In this document: piece by piece, positions 27,628 through 35,190 of the stretch | Layout: every line of letters starts with the position of its first letter | Position numbering within the stretch: position 1 is the first letter of the stretch | Assembly: GCA_963764585.1 (NCBI GenBank) | Contig: CAVXTB010000019.1 | Span: 18,708 to 82,707, forward strand | Reading direction: 5' to 3' | Origin: JAOPZW01 sp963764585 | Lineage (GTDB): Bacteria; Actinomycetota; Thermoleophilia; Solirubrobacterales; Solirubrobacteraceae | DNA: 64,000 nt | The notes under the pieces: model-generated | Database searches by the model: none | The model's input: only the letters and a program-made list of their open reading frames with translations | What the model was told of the DNA's origin: nothing | Translations under genes and position numbers: made by a program

Positions 27628-28329
27628 TCAGGGGGCGTCGAACGTGACGTAGCGGAAGATGAGCGGCGGCGGATCGGGCGGCTGGTTGGCGGGGTCGCTT
27701 GGAACCCCGGTCGTGTTCGGGATCCAGCACGCGCGAATGCGGATCACGTTGCCCGACAGTGGCCTCGCGTTCACCGTCATGTAATCCGAGAAGCCGGTCG
27801 GCGGGGAGATCGCGATCACGTCGTCGCCGAGGTTCGGCGTGCCCCCGCCAGCTGCCGTGGCTGGCGCGTCGGCGACCCGGCAGCGGTTGACTCCGCTGTC
27901 AAAGGGCAGGAAGTCGATCACCACGCTCCCCGTGAACGACCCTATGTCGATCGTCTGGAGCGATCCGTTCGCCACCGAACCACTGCCCACGGAGTCCGCT
28001 GCGAGCTTGGATGCGCTCACCGCGCCCGACGCGAGCTGGCCCGGGCCAACCGCGCCCGCACCGAGGTCGGGAGCGAGAACCTGACCATCCGCGATCTGCG
28101 CGGAGCGTACGGAGCTCGCGGGCGTGGCCGTCAGCGACCGGACCGCGCCCTTCGTGAGGTCGGCCTTGGCGATCGAGCCGTCCTTGATCGCGCGGCCGGT
28201 GACCGAGCCTCTGCGCAGCAGGCTGCCGTCGAGCAGCTTGCGCGCCTGGGCGGGGCCGCCGAGGGCGACGAACAGGGCGATGAGAGCGACGACCATCGCG
28301 GGTGACGGCCGGCGGCGAATGATGCGCAT
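27628..28329 (-). CDS. Secreted protein of the 'PSPAMVVALIALFVALGG' type
   Basis: A 233-residue exported protein. The N-terminus MRIIRRRPSPAMVVALIALF continues VALGGPAQA as signal/anchor. A repeat-like region (KDGSIAKADLTKGAVRSL, then QLASGAVSASKLAADSVG) resembles pentad beta-helix or collagen-like stalks, and the C-terminal domain has two cysteines (NRCRVAD and RACWIP). This architecture is common in Solirubrobacterales, function unknown. ATG 28329 is chosen at the signal peptide; the frame is open far upstream but there runs antisense to the Pro-rich gene. Confidence 0.8.
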   Translation of the reverse strand: MRIIRRRPSPAMVVALIALFVALGGPAQARKLLDGSLLRRGSVTGRAIKDGSIAKADLTKGAVRSLTATPASSVRSAQIADGQVLAPDLGAGAVGPGQLASGAVSASKLAADSVGSGSVANGSLQTIDIGSFTGSVVIDFLPFDSGVNRCRVADAPATAAGGGTPNLGDDVIAISPPTGFSDYMTVNARPLSGNVIRIRACWIPNTTGVPSDPANQPPDPPPLIFRYVTFDAP

Positions 28330-28570
28330 CGCGAGAGGTAAGCACGTCCGACGGCAGACAATCCCCGCTCGACGGATGTGGGAGCGCGAACCCCGACGGA
28401 TGTCCGATGCGCATCCCCAGCATTGACTAGGCCGAGTGGCGACGCGCCAAGTTCCCGATCCCCCGTTCCCGGAACACCCGATGATCACGAAGGGTCCGGA
28501 TTCTGGCGCGGTCGACCTCGACCTTCCGGGACTTGAGTCATGACCCGCTCGCGTCGATGTTCCGTCCAGC
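28330..28570. other. Divergent intergenic region
   Basis: A 241-base region between two divergent secreted-protein genes. It contains CGAGTGGCGACGCGCCAA at 28433-28450, which resembles 18898-18915 upstream of the GGDEF/HD-GYP gene. No gene or clear promoter is seen. Confidence 0.4.
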
Positions 28571-29590
28571 ATGACTCCTCTCGGCCACGGACGGATCCGG
28601 GCCACCGCGATGTGGCTCAGCGGCGCATTGGTGGCATGTGCGCTCATCGGCACGTGCCTGGCGCTGCTGCGCAGCGACATCCTGCCCTTCACGGGAGCGT
28701 GGCCGAGCACGCACGCCTCCCGCACGCCAGACAGCGAGCTGGCCGCCGTTCCCGCCGTCGCGCCCGGCCCCGGGCGCGTGTCCGTGACGCAGCCGATCGG
28801 TGGCGCCGTTGGCGCTGCCGGCGGCGCCGGGCCGCTGCTGCCCGTGACCGGCCCTGGCGCCGGCACCGGCGCCGGCACGCTGCCGATCACTCCCGGCGCC
28901 GGCACGGGCCCGAGCGCCGGCTCGACCCCGACCGGCGGCGGCCAGACGAGCGGCGGCGGCACCGGCACGTCGACAACGAGCACCCTCCCGGCCGGCCCGA
29001 CGAACCCGGCCGCGCCAGCCCCGATCGTCGCCCAGTCCTCGACGCCGTCCTCGGCGCCGGACGTCGCGACCGCCCCCGCCGAGACGACGACCGCCAGCTC
29101 CGCAGGCAGCAGCTCGGGCGGGCAGCAGGGCCGCACGTCTGACGCCAGCGCCGGCCGCGCCGACGACAGCCCCGCCGAGACGCCCGAGCCCCCGACCGAC
29201 GACACCCCCGCCAGCCCGGTCGACGGCGACCAGCCGGCCGGCCCGCCCGCCGACACCACGTCGCAGCCGCCCGTCACCGAGCCGACCCCCGCGCCGCCCG
29301 CCGACGCCGATCCGACGCCGCCGGCCGAGAGCACGCCGGAGCCGTCCGCGCCGCCCGTCGAGGCCACCCCGCAGCCCGCCGACCCGGGCAGCAGCGACAC
29401 GCCGCCCGCCGACACCCCCCCGCAGCCCGAGCCGGCGACGCAGCCGCCCGCCGAGAGCCCGCAGTCCAGCCCGCCCCCCGCGGACAGCACCCCGCAGCCC
29501 GAGCCCACGCCGCAGCCCGACCCCTGCCCGCAGCCCGACCCCTGCCCGCAGCCCGACGCGGCCACGACGACGGCCCCGAGCGGCTCCTGA
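28571..29590 (+). CDS. Membrane-anchored Pro/Thr/Ala-rich protein
   Basis: A 339-residue protein with one N-terminal hydrophobic segment (WLSGALVACALIGTCLALL) and then about 300 residues of low complexity: Gly/Thr-rich, then Pro/Ala/Thr/Asp repeats ending in tandem PQPDPC units. The composition suggests an extended cell-wall-spanning stalk, possibly glycosylated. It has no catalytic domain. It is convergent with lgt. The antisense frame is longer but Arg/Gly-biased in the manner of a shadow, so I reject that. Confidence 0.65.
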   Translation: MTPLGHGRIRATAMWLSGALVACALIGTCLALLRSDILPFTGAWPSTHASRTPDSELAAVPAVAPGPGRVSVTQPIGGAVGAAGGAGPLLPVTGPGAGTGAGTLPITPGAGTGPSAGSTPTGGGQTSGGGTGTSTTSTLPAGPTNPAAPAPIVAQSSTPSSAPDVATAPAETTTASSAGSSSGGQQGRTSDASAGRADDSPAETPEPPTDDTPASPVDGDQPAGPPADTTSQPPVTEPTPAPPADADPTPPAESTPEPSAPPVEATPQPADPGSSDTPPADTPPQPEPATQPPAESPQSSPPPADSTPQPEPTPQPDPCPQPDPCPQPDAATTTAPSGS

Positions 29591-29591
29591 G

Positions 29592-30392
29592 TCAGGTCGT
29601 CGCGAGCGCGGCGCCCTCGCCCCGCCGCGGCGCATCGGGACGCAGCAGCCCGCCCCGGCGCGCCACCACCGCCAGCCACACCGCACCGATCACGACGAGC
29701 ACGAGGCTCTCCAGCTGAGCCGCCGTCAGCCCGAGCGCGACGTCGTCGTTGCGCCGGATGAACTCGATGAGGAAGCGCTCGATCCCCGCGATCACGAGGT
29801 AGAGCGCGAACAGCACGCCCGGCCGAACGCGGTCGCGCAGCTGCCACAGGAAGAACGCCACGAGCCCCATCACGAGCGTCTCGTAGATCGGGGTGGGGTG
29901 GACGGTCTCGCCCGGCGCGGTCGGGACGGTGCCGTTCGGATAGCCCATCGCCCACGGGCCGTCCCAGGCCTTGCCGTAGTCGCCGTCGCCCGAGACCTGG
30001 CACCCGATGCGCCCGATCGCGTAGCCCAGCGCCAGGCCCGGGCCGGCCATGTCGACGAGCGCGAGCGTCAGGAAGCCGCGCCACTTCGCCCACAGCAGCA
30101 CCGCAACGACGCCGCCCGCCAGCCCGCCGTACCAGATCAGGCCGGTGCCGCCGAAGATGTTGCCCAGGCTCAGCGAGCCGTGGTTCTGGGCAAGCCAGTA
30201 GCCGCGCGCGCCGATCAACCCGCCGATCAGCGCGGCAGCGACGATCTCGTAGGCCCAGTCGACGGGCTTGCCCAGCTCGCGCAGGCGCCGGCCGACGAGG
30301 GCTCCCCACGCGACGAAGTTCAGCGCGAAGAAGAGGCCGAACGTCTTGATCGAGAGGCCGAGGACGTCGATCTCGGGCTGCATGCCCGACAT
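29592..30392 (-). CDS. lgt: Prolipoprotein diacylglyceryl transferase
   Basis: A 266-residue integral membrane enzyme that transfers diacylglycerol to the lipobox cysteine of prolipoproteins. It has about seven helices, the family signature GRIGCQVSGDGDYG with the conserved Arg, YGGLAGG, HPTPIYE and IERFLIEFIRRND. The length is normal. ATG 30392 and ATG 30383 are both possible starts. The TetR gene ends 20 bases upstream in the same direction, so co-transcription is possible. Confidence 0.93.
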   Translation of the reverse strand: MSGMQPEIDVLGLSIKTFGLFFALNFVAWGALVGRRLRELGKPVDWAYEIVAAALIGGLIGARGYWLAQNHGSLSLGNIFGGTGLIWYGGLAGGVVAVLLWAKWRGFLTLALVDMAGPGLALGYAIGRIGCQVSGDGDYGKAWDGPWAMGYPNGTVPTAPGETVHPTPIYETLVMGLVAFFLWQLRDRVRPGVLFALYLVIAGIERFLIEFIRRNDDVALGLTAAQLESLVLVVIGAVWLAVVARRGGLLRPDAPRRGEGAALATT

Positions 30393-30412
30393 CGTACGAG
30401 GCCCATGGCGAC

Positions 30413-30994
30413 CTACTTGCGCGGCGCCGCGGCGATCGCCGACTCGAGCTCGCGCTCGACGGCGTCCAGCGGCTGCGTGTCCCCGCGCGCGCGTGACATG
30501 GCTACGGCGCCCTCGATCGCCGCGACGGCGAGCGTCGCCAGCCGGGCGGCCTTCTTGCGCCGCACGCCACCGCCCTGCAGCGTGGCGGCCAGCGCATCGG
30601 CCCAGCGCGCGAACGCCGCCGCGGCCGCGTCGCGCGCCCCGGTCTGCTCGTCGGGCTCGATCGCGATCGCGAGGATCGCGCTGCCCGCGCGGTAGTCGCT
30701 GTCCGCGAGCGCCCGCCGCCAGCCCTCGACGCAGGCGTGCAGCATGGCGACGGGATCGCCGTCCGCCGGGAACGCGACCGTGGCCGCGGCGCCGGCACGC
30801 TCGAGCACGGCGTGCGCGAGCTCGGCCTTGCCGCCGGGGAGGTGGTGGTAGATCGAGCCGCGCGGGGTCGAGCTGTGGGCCACGACGTCGCGCAGCCCGG
30901 TCGCCGCGAAGCCGCGTTCGCCGAAGAGCTCTTCGGCGCTGCGGATCATCCGCTCGCGGACGTCGGGCTCGTCGCTGGGGTGCTGGCCGGCCAT
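30413..30994 (-). CDS. TetR family repressor (LmrA/YxaF type)
   Basis: A 193-residue regulator with an N-terminal TetR HTH: VRERMIRSAEELFGERGFAA, then RDVVAHSSTPRGSIYHHLPGGKAEL, and a ligand-binding C-terminal domain of the LmrA/YxaF kind (ALERAG-like and CVEGWRRAL helices). Start ATG 30994 lies 15 bases downstream of a near-perfect palindrome, indicating autorepression. Targets may include lgt or the gene at 31038; the ligand is unknown. Confidence 0.87.
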   Translation of the reverse strand: MAGQHPSDEPDVRERMIRSAEELFGERGFAATGLRDVVAHSSTPRGSIYHHLPGGKAELAHAVLERAGAAATVAFPADGDPVAMLHACVEGWRRALADSDYRAGSAILAIAIEPDEQTGARDAAAAAFARWADALAATLQGGGVRRKKAARLATLAVAAIEGAVAMSRARGDTQPLDAVERELESAIAAAPRK

Positions 30995-31009
30995 GGACGG
31001 ACCATAGCC

Positions 31010-31035
31010 GCGCGTATGACGCACGTCATGCGCGC
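31010..31035. promoter_or_regulatory. TetR operator candidate (12-bp arms)
   Basis: GCGCGTATGACG-CA-CGTCATGCGCGC is an inverted repeat with 11 of 12 positions paired, between the TetR start (30994) and the stop of the upstream gene (31038). Size and location are typical of TetR autoregulatory operators. Confidence 0.65.
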
Positions 31036-31037
31036 TG

Positions 31038-31517
31038 TCAGTGCGTGCGGAACAACGCGCGCAGGCGGCCGAGCAGCAGCGGGCGCTCGCGGTGCCGCGC
31101 GGCTGGCGGCGGCGCCAGCGGCGGCGGCGCGACCGGCGGGTGCGCCGCGCCGGGGGGCAGCGGCTCCCAGCGCTGGCCGCGCGCCTCGGCGCGGGCCGCC
31201 TGGTCGTGCCAGCGCTCGATCAGCCGCAGCGTGTGGTCGTCGTCGACGACGTCGCTGGTCGAGACCCACGGAACGCCGCGCGACCACCACAGCGTCCACT
31301 CGTCGCTGCAGCCGCGCAGCGTGCCCGACCAGCTCCCGAGGCGGACGACCGTGCGCTCGCCGCGCAGGGCACGCTCGGCGACGTCGGCCGCGACCGTGCA
31401 GAGGTCGTCGCCGGACGTGCGCCAGAAGATCGCGTAGCTCTCGTCGCGGGGAACGAGGTACGCATCGCTGAGCGCCGTGATGAAGCCTGACCGGGTGGGT
31501 GGATCGTCGATCTTCAT
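31038..31517 (-). CDS. Hypothetical soluble protein with Pro-rich C-terminus
   Basis: A 159-residue protein: a compact N-terminal domain of about 105 residues (GFITALSDAYLVPRDESYAIF, then SDEWTLWWSRGVPWVS) and a Pro/Ala/Arg-rich tail ending RLRALFRTH. No signal peptide or helix is visible and no family is recognised. It sits upstream of the TetR gene on the same strand. Confidence 0.65.
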   Translation of the reverse strand: MKIDDPPTRSGFITALSDAYLVPRDESYAIFWRTSGDDLCTVAADVAERALRGERTVVRLGSWSGTLRGCSDEWTLWWSRGVPWVSTSDVVDDDHTLRLIERWHDQAARAEARGQRWEPLPPGAAHPPVAPPPLAPPPAARHRERPLLLGRLRALFRTH

Positions 31518-32069
31518 CGGCTGGTGGGACCGTGGGATGTGTGCCGGTGTCCGCTCTGTCTCCGCTGCGCAGCGTGCGTAAACACTTCTCCGATCGGGTG
31601 GTCGGCGCGCAGCACCCTAGGGCATCCGTCCACTGCCTCGTCGAAAGGCGGCTTTGCGCCGCTGCGCGGTGCCCGCCAGGCCCTCACCGGTAACCGGCCG
31701 ATCGCGGAGCGGCGCAAGCAGGACCAACCTTCGCGCCCCATCCGCGTTCTCTTAGGTGGGGGCAACGACACAAGCGCTGCGCTGGCCACGGACCGTCCAG
31801 CGTTGGGGGGACAGGGCCCCGGGCATGAGATGCCCGGGGTCGCTGTCTGTCACGCGCGCCGAAGCGGCTTAACACGGCGCGTGGTCTGACTCGTCGTAAC
31901 GTCCGCGGTGCACGGATGCACCGCGCTCGCGGTCGTTGCCCCAACAAGACCGCAAGCGCAGCCTCGGGCCCCCGGCCGGTTGCCCCCAATGCCGTGCCGG
32001 GGGTGCCGGGGCACCGAGGCCCGCCGACCACCCTGCGCAGCCCTTGACGCGGTAGCGGATACTTGATCG
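31518..32069. ncRNA. Hairpin-rich non-coding region upstream of ECF sigma gene (candidate structured RNA)
   Basis: About 550 bases without a convincing gene. Four strong hairpins lie in a row. 31810-31847 has a 10-bp GC stem with a GAG loop and an outer 5-bp GACAG/CTGTC stem. 31855-31881 has a 7-bp stem, and 31904-31925 a perfect 9-bp stem with a CGGA loop. 31961-32020 has two stacked 7-bp stems. It could be a leader RNA of the sigma factor gene, a small RNA, or serial terminators. No known riboswitch consensus was recognised. Confidence 0.4.
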
Positions 32070-33608
32070 ATGGCCGCCACCGCGGTCCCACTCCGTTCCC
32101 GTCGCAGCGCCCGCCGCCGACCCCTGTTGCGCGTCGGTGACGAACGGCTCGTCGCGCGCGTGCGCGCCGGCGACAACGACGCGTTCGAGGTCATCTACGA
32201 CCGCTACTACCTGGGCCTGCTCGCCTTCTGCCGGCACATGCTCGGCAGTCGCGACGAGGCCGAGGACGCCCTCCAGCACAGCTTCACGTCCGCCTACAGC
32301 GCGATCCGCGGTGGCGATGGCGTCATCGACCTGCGGCCGTGGCTCTACACGATCGCGCGCAACCGCTGCCTGTCCGCGCTGCGCGCGCAGCGCGACGAGG
32401 TGTCGGCCGACGAGCTCGAGCTGCGTCCGCGCGCCCTCGACGGCCTGGCCGGCGAGATCCAGATGCGCGCCGAGGTGCGCGAGCTCGTCGACGACCTCCA
32501 GCGCCTGCCCGAGGACCAGCGCGCGGCGCTGGTGCTGTTCGAGCTGGGCGACCAGTCGCACGAGCAGATCGCCGACGTGCTGGGCGTGCGCCGCGAGAAG
32601 GTCAAGGCGCTCGTCTTCCAGGCGCGCGAGGCGCTGCTGCGTGCGCGACAGGCGCGCGACGAGCCGTGCGCCGATGTCCGCGAGCGGATCGCGACGCTCA
32701 CCGGCGACGTCCCCCGCCGCAGCGTGCTGCGCGGCCATATCGACCGCTGCCCGGGCTGCGCGGCCTTCGAGCACGACGTGCGCCGCCAGCGCGCGACGTT
32801 CGCGTCGATCCTGCCGGTCGCGCCGACCGTCGGGCTGAAGGCGTCCGTGCTGGCGATCCTCGGCGGCGGCGGCGGTGCGGCCGCCGTCGGCGGCGGTGGC
32901 GGCGCGACGGTTGCCGGCAGCGTGGCGGCCGGCGGGACGACGGTCGGGCTCGCCAGCCTCGGGGCCAAGGGCGTCGTCACCAAGGTCATGGCCGTCGTCG
33001 CGCTTGCGGGCGGAACCAGCCAGGCGCAGGTCGCCCGCGACAAGGCACCCGATCGGCCGGTGCCGGCCAAGCAGCGGTCCGCGCAGCCCGGCGCAGTGGC
33101 CGCCGGCGGCGCCGCGGGTACGCTGCGCGCTCCGGCGAGGAAGTACCTCGGCTCGCCGGTCGTGCGCGCGAGCGGCGCGCGCAAGCACCACTCGCCCTCC
33201 GCCGCCGAGCACGCGCCGCCGATCGCGCCGACCGACACCGCGCCGAGCGCGGCGCCCGCGCCGGCCGCGACCCACACCGCGCCGCCGGCGAGCCAGGCGC
33301 CGGCGACCGCGCCGGATCCCGTCGAGGCGCCCGCCGCCGCGACCACGACGGCGCCGCTGACGAGCGCCGAGGCGCCGCAGGCCCCTGCGGCGACCGACAC
33401 GACCGCCCCGCCGAGCGCGCCGGCGGCAGCACAGGACAGCGCCACGACGACGACGAGCGCCGCGCCGGCGACCGTTGCGCCGGCGACGACAACGACGACG
33501 ACGAGCGCCGCGCCGGAGACGACCGCCACGACGACCACGGCGACCGCCCCCGCGGACAGCACGTCGACGACGGCGCCGGCCGCGGCGGCCACCGACACCG
33601 CGCCCTGA
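32070..33608 (+). CDS. ECF sigma factor fused to anti-sigma-like zinc motif and Ala/Thr/Pro tail
   Basis: A 512-residue protein. Sigma-2 (about 25-95; DAFEVIYDRYYLGLLAFCRH, EAEDALQHSFTSAY) and sigma-4 (about 135-195; LPEDQRAALVLFELGDQSHE, then IADVLGVRREKVKALVFQAR) are intact. C200 plus HIDRCPGC (H223, C227, C230) forms a zinc-binding anti-sigma (ZAS/zf-HC2) motif. Next comes a Gly/Ala hydrophobic stretch (about 255-315) that could span the membrane, and about 190 residues of A/T/P low complexity. Sigma and anti-sigma in one chain suggests self-inhibition released by a redox or envelope signal. No separate anti-sigma gene is adjacent. Confidence 0.88.
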   Translation: MAATAVPLRSRRSARRRPLLRVGDERLVARVRAGDNDAFEVIYDRYYLGLLAFCRHMLGSRDEAEDALQHSFTSAYSAIRGGDGVIDLRPWLYTIARNRCLSALRAQRDEVSADELELRPRALDGLAGEIQMRAEVRELVDDLQRLPEDQRAALVLFELGDQSHEQIADVLGVRREKVKALVFQAREALLRARQARDEPCADVRERIATLTGDVPRRSVLRGHIDRCPGCAAFEHDVRRQRATFASILPVAPTVGLKASVLAILGGGGGAAAVGGGGGATVAGSVAAGGTTVGLASLGAKGVVTKVMAVVALAGGTSQAQVARDKAPDRPVPAKQRSAQPGAVAAGGAAGTLRAPARKYLGSPVVRASGARKHHSPSAAEHAPPIAPTDTAPSAAPAPAATHTAPPASQAPATAPDPVEAPAAATTTAPLTSAEAPQAPAATDTTAPPSAPAAAQDSATTTTSAAPATVAPATTTTTTSAAPETTATTTTATAPADSTSTTAPAAAATDTAP

Positions 33609-33687
33609 GCCGGCCGGCCCGTTGACCGGCCCGCCGCCATGCTCGATGCTGGCGCGCGGTTATAAGGACGCCTGAGAGGAGACAGAC

Positions 33688-34542
33688 GTGACCACGGTCA
33701 ACGGCAGCGACGTCGACCGCGCCGCGGAGGTGCTGCGCGGCCTCTTCGACGTCCGCGACGTGCGCGCCGTCGTGACGGGCGCGGCCAGCGGGCTGGGGTT
33801 CGCGATGGCCGAGGTGCTGGCGGACTGCGGCGCGCTCGTGACGCTCGCCGACGTCGATGCCGACCTCCTCGAGCAGTCCACGCGCACGCTCGCCGATCGC
33901 GGCGGCAACGTGCGCTCGGCGGTCGTCGACGTCTCGGACGCCGATCGCGTGCAGACGCTGTTCGACGACGCCGTAGCCGCCGACGGCGGGGTGGACGTCG
34001 TGTTCGCCAACGCGGGGATCGCCGCCGCGCCGGGCTGGGCGGTCGAGGGCGGCCAGCAGCTCGACACCATCCAGCGCGACGACTGGGACAAGGTCATCGG
34101 CGTCAACCTCAACGGGATCCTCTTCACGATGAAGAGCGCCGCCGCCGCGATGAAGCGCCAGGGCGCGGGCCGGATCGTCGTGACCTCCTCGGTGGCGGGG
34201 CTGCGCCCCGAGCCGGTGGTCTGCTACGGCTACATCGCCAGCAAGGCGGCGGTGCTGAACATCGTGCGCCAGGCGGCGCTCGAGCTGGCGCCGCACGGGG
34301 TGCGCGTCAACGCGATCTGCCCCGGGCCCTTCAAGGGCACACGCATCGGCGGCGGCGCGACGCTCGACCCCGACCCCGCGATCGAGCAGCAGTGGGCCGG
34401 CACGGTCCCGCTGGGGCGCATGGCCGAGCCCGAGGAGCTCAAGGGCCTCGTGCTCCTGCTCGCGTCGCCCGCGGGCAGCTTCATCACGGGCGCGGCGCAC
34501 GTGATCGACGGCGGCGCGCTCATCTCCCCGCCCGGGCCGTGA
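33688..34542 (+). CDS. SDR family oxidoreductase
   Basis: A 284-residue classical short-chain dehydrogenase: NAD(P)-binding TGAASGLG, NAGIAAAPG, the catalytic SSVAG serine and YGYIASK (YxxxK), then NAICPGPFKGT. An aspartate after strand 2 (LADVDADLL) suggests NAD preference. The GTG start at 33688 follows GAGAGGAGAC. The substrate is unknown and neighbours give no pathway context. Confidence 0.92.
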   Translation: MTTVNGSDVDRAAEVLRGLFDVRDVRAVVTGAASGLGFAMAEVLADCGALVTLADVDADLLEQSTRTLADRGGNVRSAVVDVSDADRVQTLFDDAVAADGGVDVVFANAGIAAAPGWAVEGGQQLDTIQRDDWDKVIGVNLNGILFTMKSAAAAMKRQGAGRIVVTSSVAGLRPEPVVCYGYIASKAAVLNIVRQAALELAPHGVRVNAICPGPFKGTRIGGGATLDPDPAIEQQWAGTVPLGRMAEPEELKGLVLLLASPAGSFITGAAHVIDGGALISPPGP

Positions 34543-34627
34543 GCGGCGCACCTCGACCGTCGGTCGGTCGGATGTGAACGAAAGGCACATGGACGTCCGG
34601 CCCGCGCGGTACTAACGATGCACGGCG

Positions 34628-34798
34628 ATGCGAGACTTCGATCTGGCGATGGAGATTCAGGCCTACCAGGCGCTCCTGGAGGGCCACCGCGCGGACCCCG
34701 ACGACGAGCTGCTCTACCAGGACATGCTCAAGGCCAAGGCGACGATGGAGATCGCCTGGCTGCAGCAGCTCAACGGCCACGCGGGCGCGCTCGACTGA
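34628..34798 (+). CDS. Small helical protein coupled to ACT-domain gene
   Basis: A 56-residue protein, MRDFDLAMEIQAYQALLEGH, then RADPDDELLYQDMLKAKATM and EIAWLQQL, predicted as two amphipathic helices. Its TGA overlaps the CTG of the next gene as CTGA. The composition is clearly protein-like. No family is recognised; it may act with the ACT protein. Confidence 0.65.
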   Translation: MRDFDLAMEIQAYQALLEGHRADPDDELLYQDMLKAKATMEIAWLQQLNGHAGALD

Positions 34799-35190
34799 AT
34801 CGGCCCGGTGAGCTGACGCTGCGCGTGCTGGCCGGCGAGCTGGCGATCTGCCGCCTGCCGGCCGATGCTCCAGCGCCCGCCTTCCCCGCGCCGGCGCCGG
34901 TGCTCTCGATCACGCGCACCGCCGACGAGCTGTCGATCGTCTGCCCGGCCGCCGGCGCGCCGCCCGGCGCGCACGTCGAGGCCGGCTGGCGCGCGCTGCA
35001 GGTCGCCGGGCCGCTGGACTTCGCGCTGACCGGCATCCTCGCCGCGATCGCTGCGCCGCTCGCGCGGGCGGGGATCTCGATCTTCGCGGTCTCGACCTTC
35101 GACACCGACTACGTGCTCGTCCGCGAGGCGGCTCTCTCGGAGGCCGTCGCGGCGCTACGGCAAGCCGGGCACGAGGTCAGCGGGATCTGA
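34795..35190 (+). CDS. ACT-domain protein, probable CTG start
   Basis: A 131-residue protein with tandem ACT-like folds: PGELTLRVLAGELAICRLP at the N-terminus, LSIVCPAAGAPPGAHVEAG, then FALTGILAAIAAPLARAGIS, IFAVSTFDTDYVLV and a final helix. Such CASTOR-like ACT proteins bind amino acids. Domain homology begins before any ATG/GTG/TTG; the CTG at 34795 overlapping the previous stop as CTGA gives a complete first strand, whereas GTG 34825 would cut it off. The last 14 bases overlap the convergent LuxR-type regulator. Confidence 0.8.
   Translation: MNRPGELTLRVLAGELAICRLPADAPAPAFPAPAPVLSITRTADELSIVCPAAGAPPGAHVEAGWRALQVAGPLDFALTGILAAIAAPLARAGISIFAVSTFDTDYVLVREAALSEAVAALRQAGHEVSGI

Noticed and set aside
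28538..29686. Minus-strand frame antisense to the Pro/Thr-rich protein
   Set aside because: Gly/Arg-rich with no natural features, while the plus strand has a membrane anchor and a typical stalk composition. Some doubt remains because both are low-complexity.
31524..31889. 121-residue plus-strand frame in the hairpin-rich region
   Set aside because: Irregular composition with several Cys, no homology recognised and strong hairpins inside; treated as non-coding.
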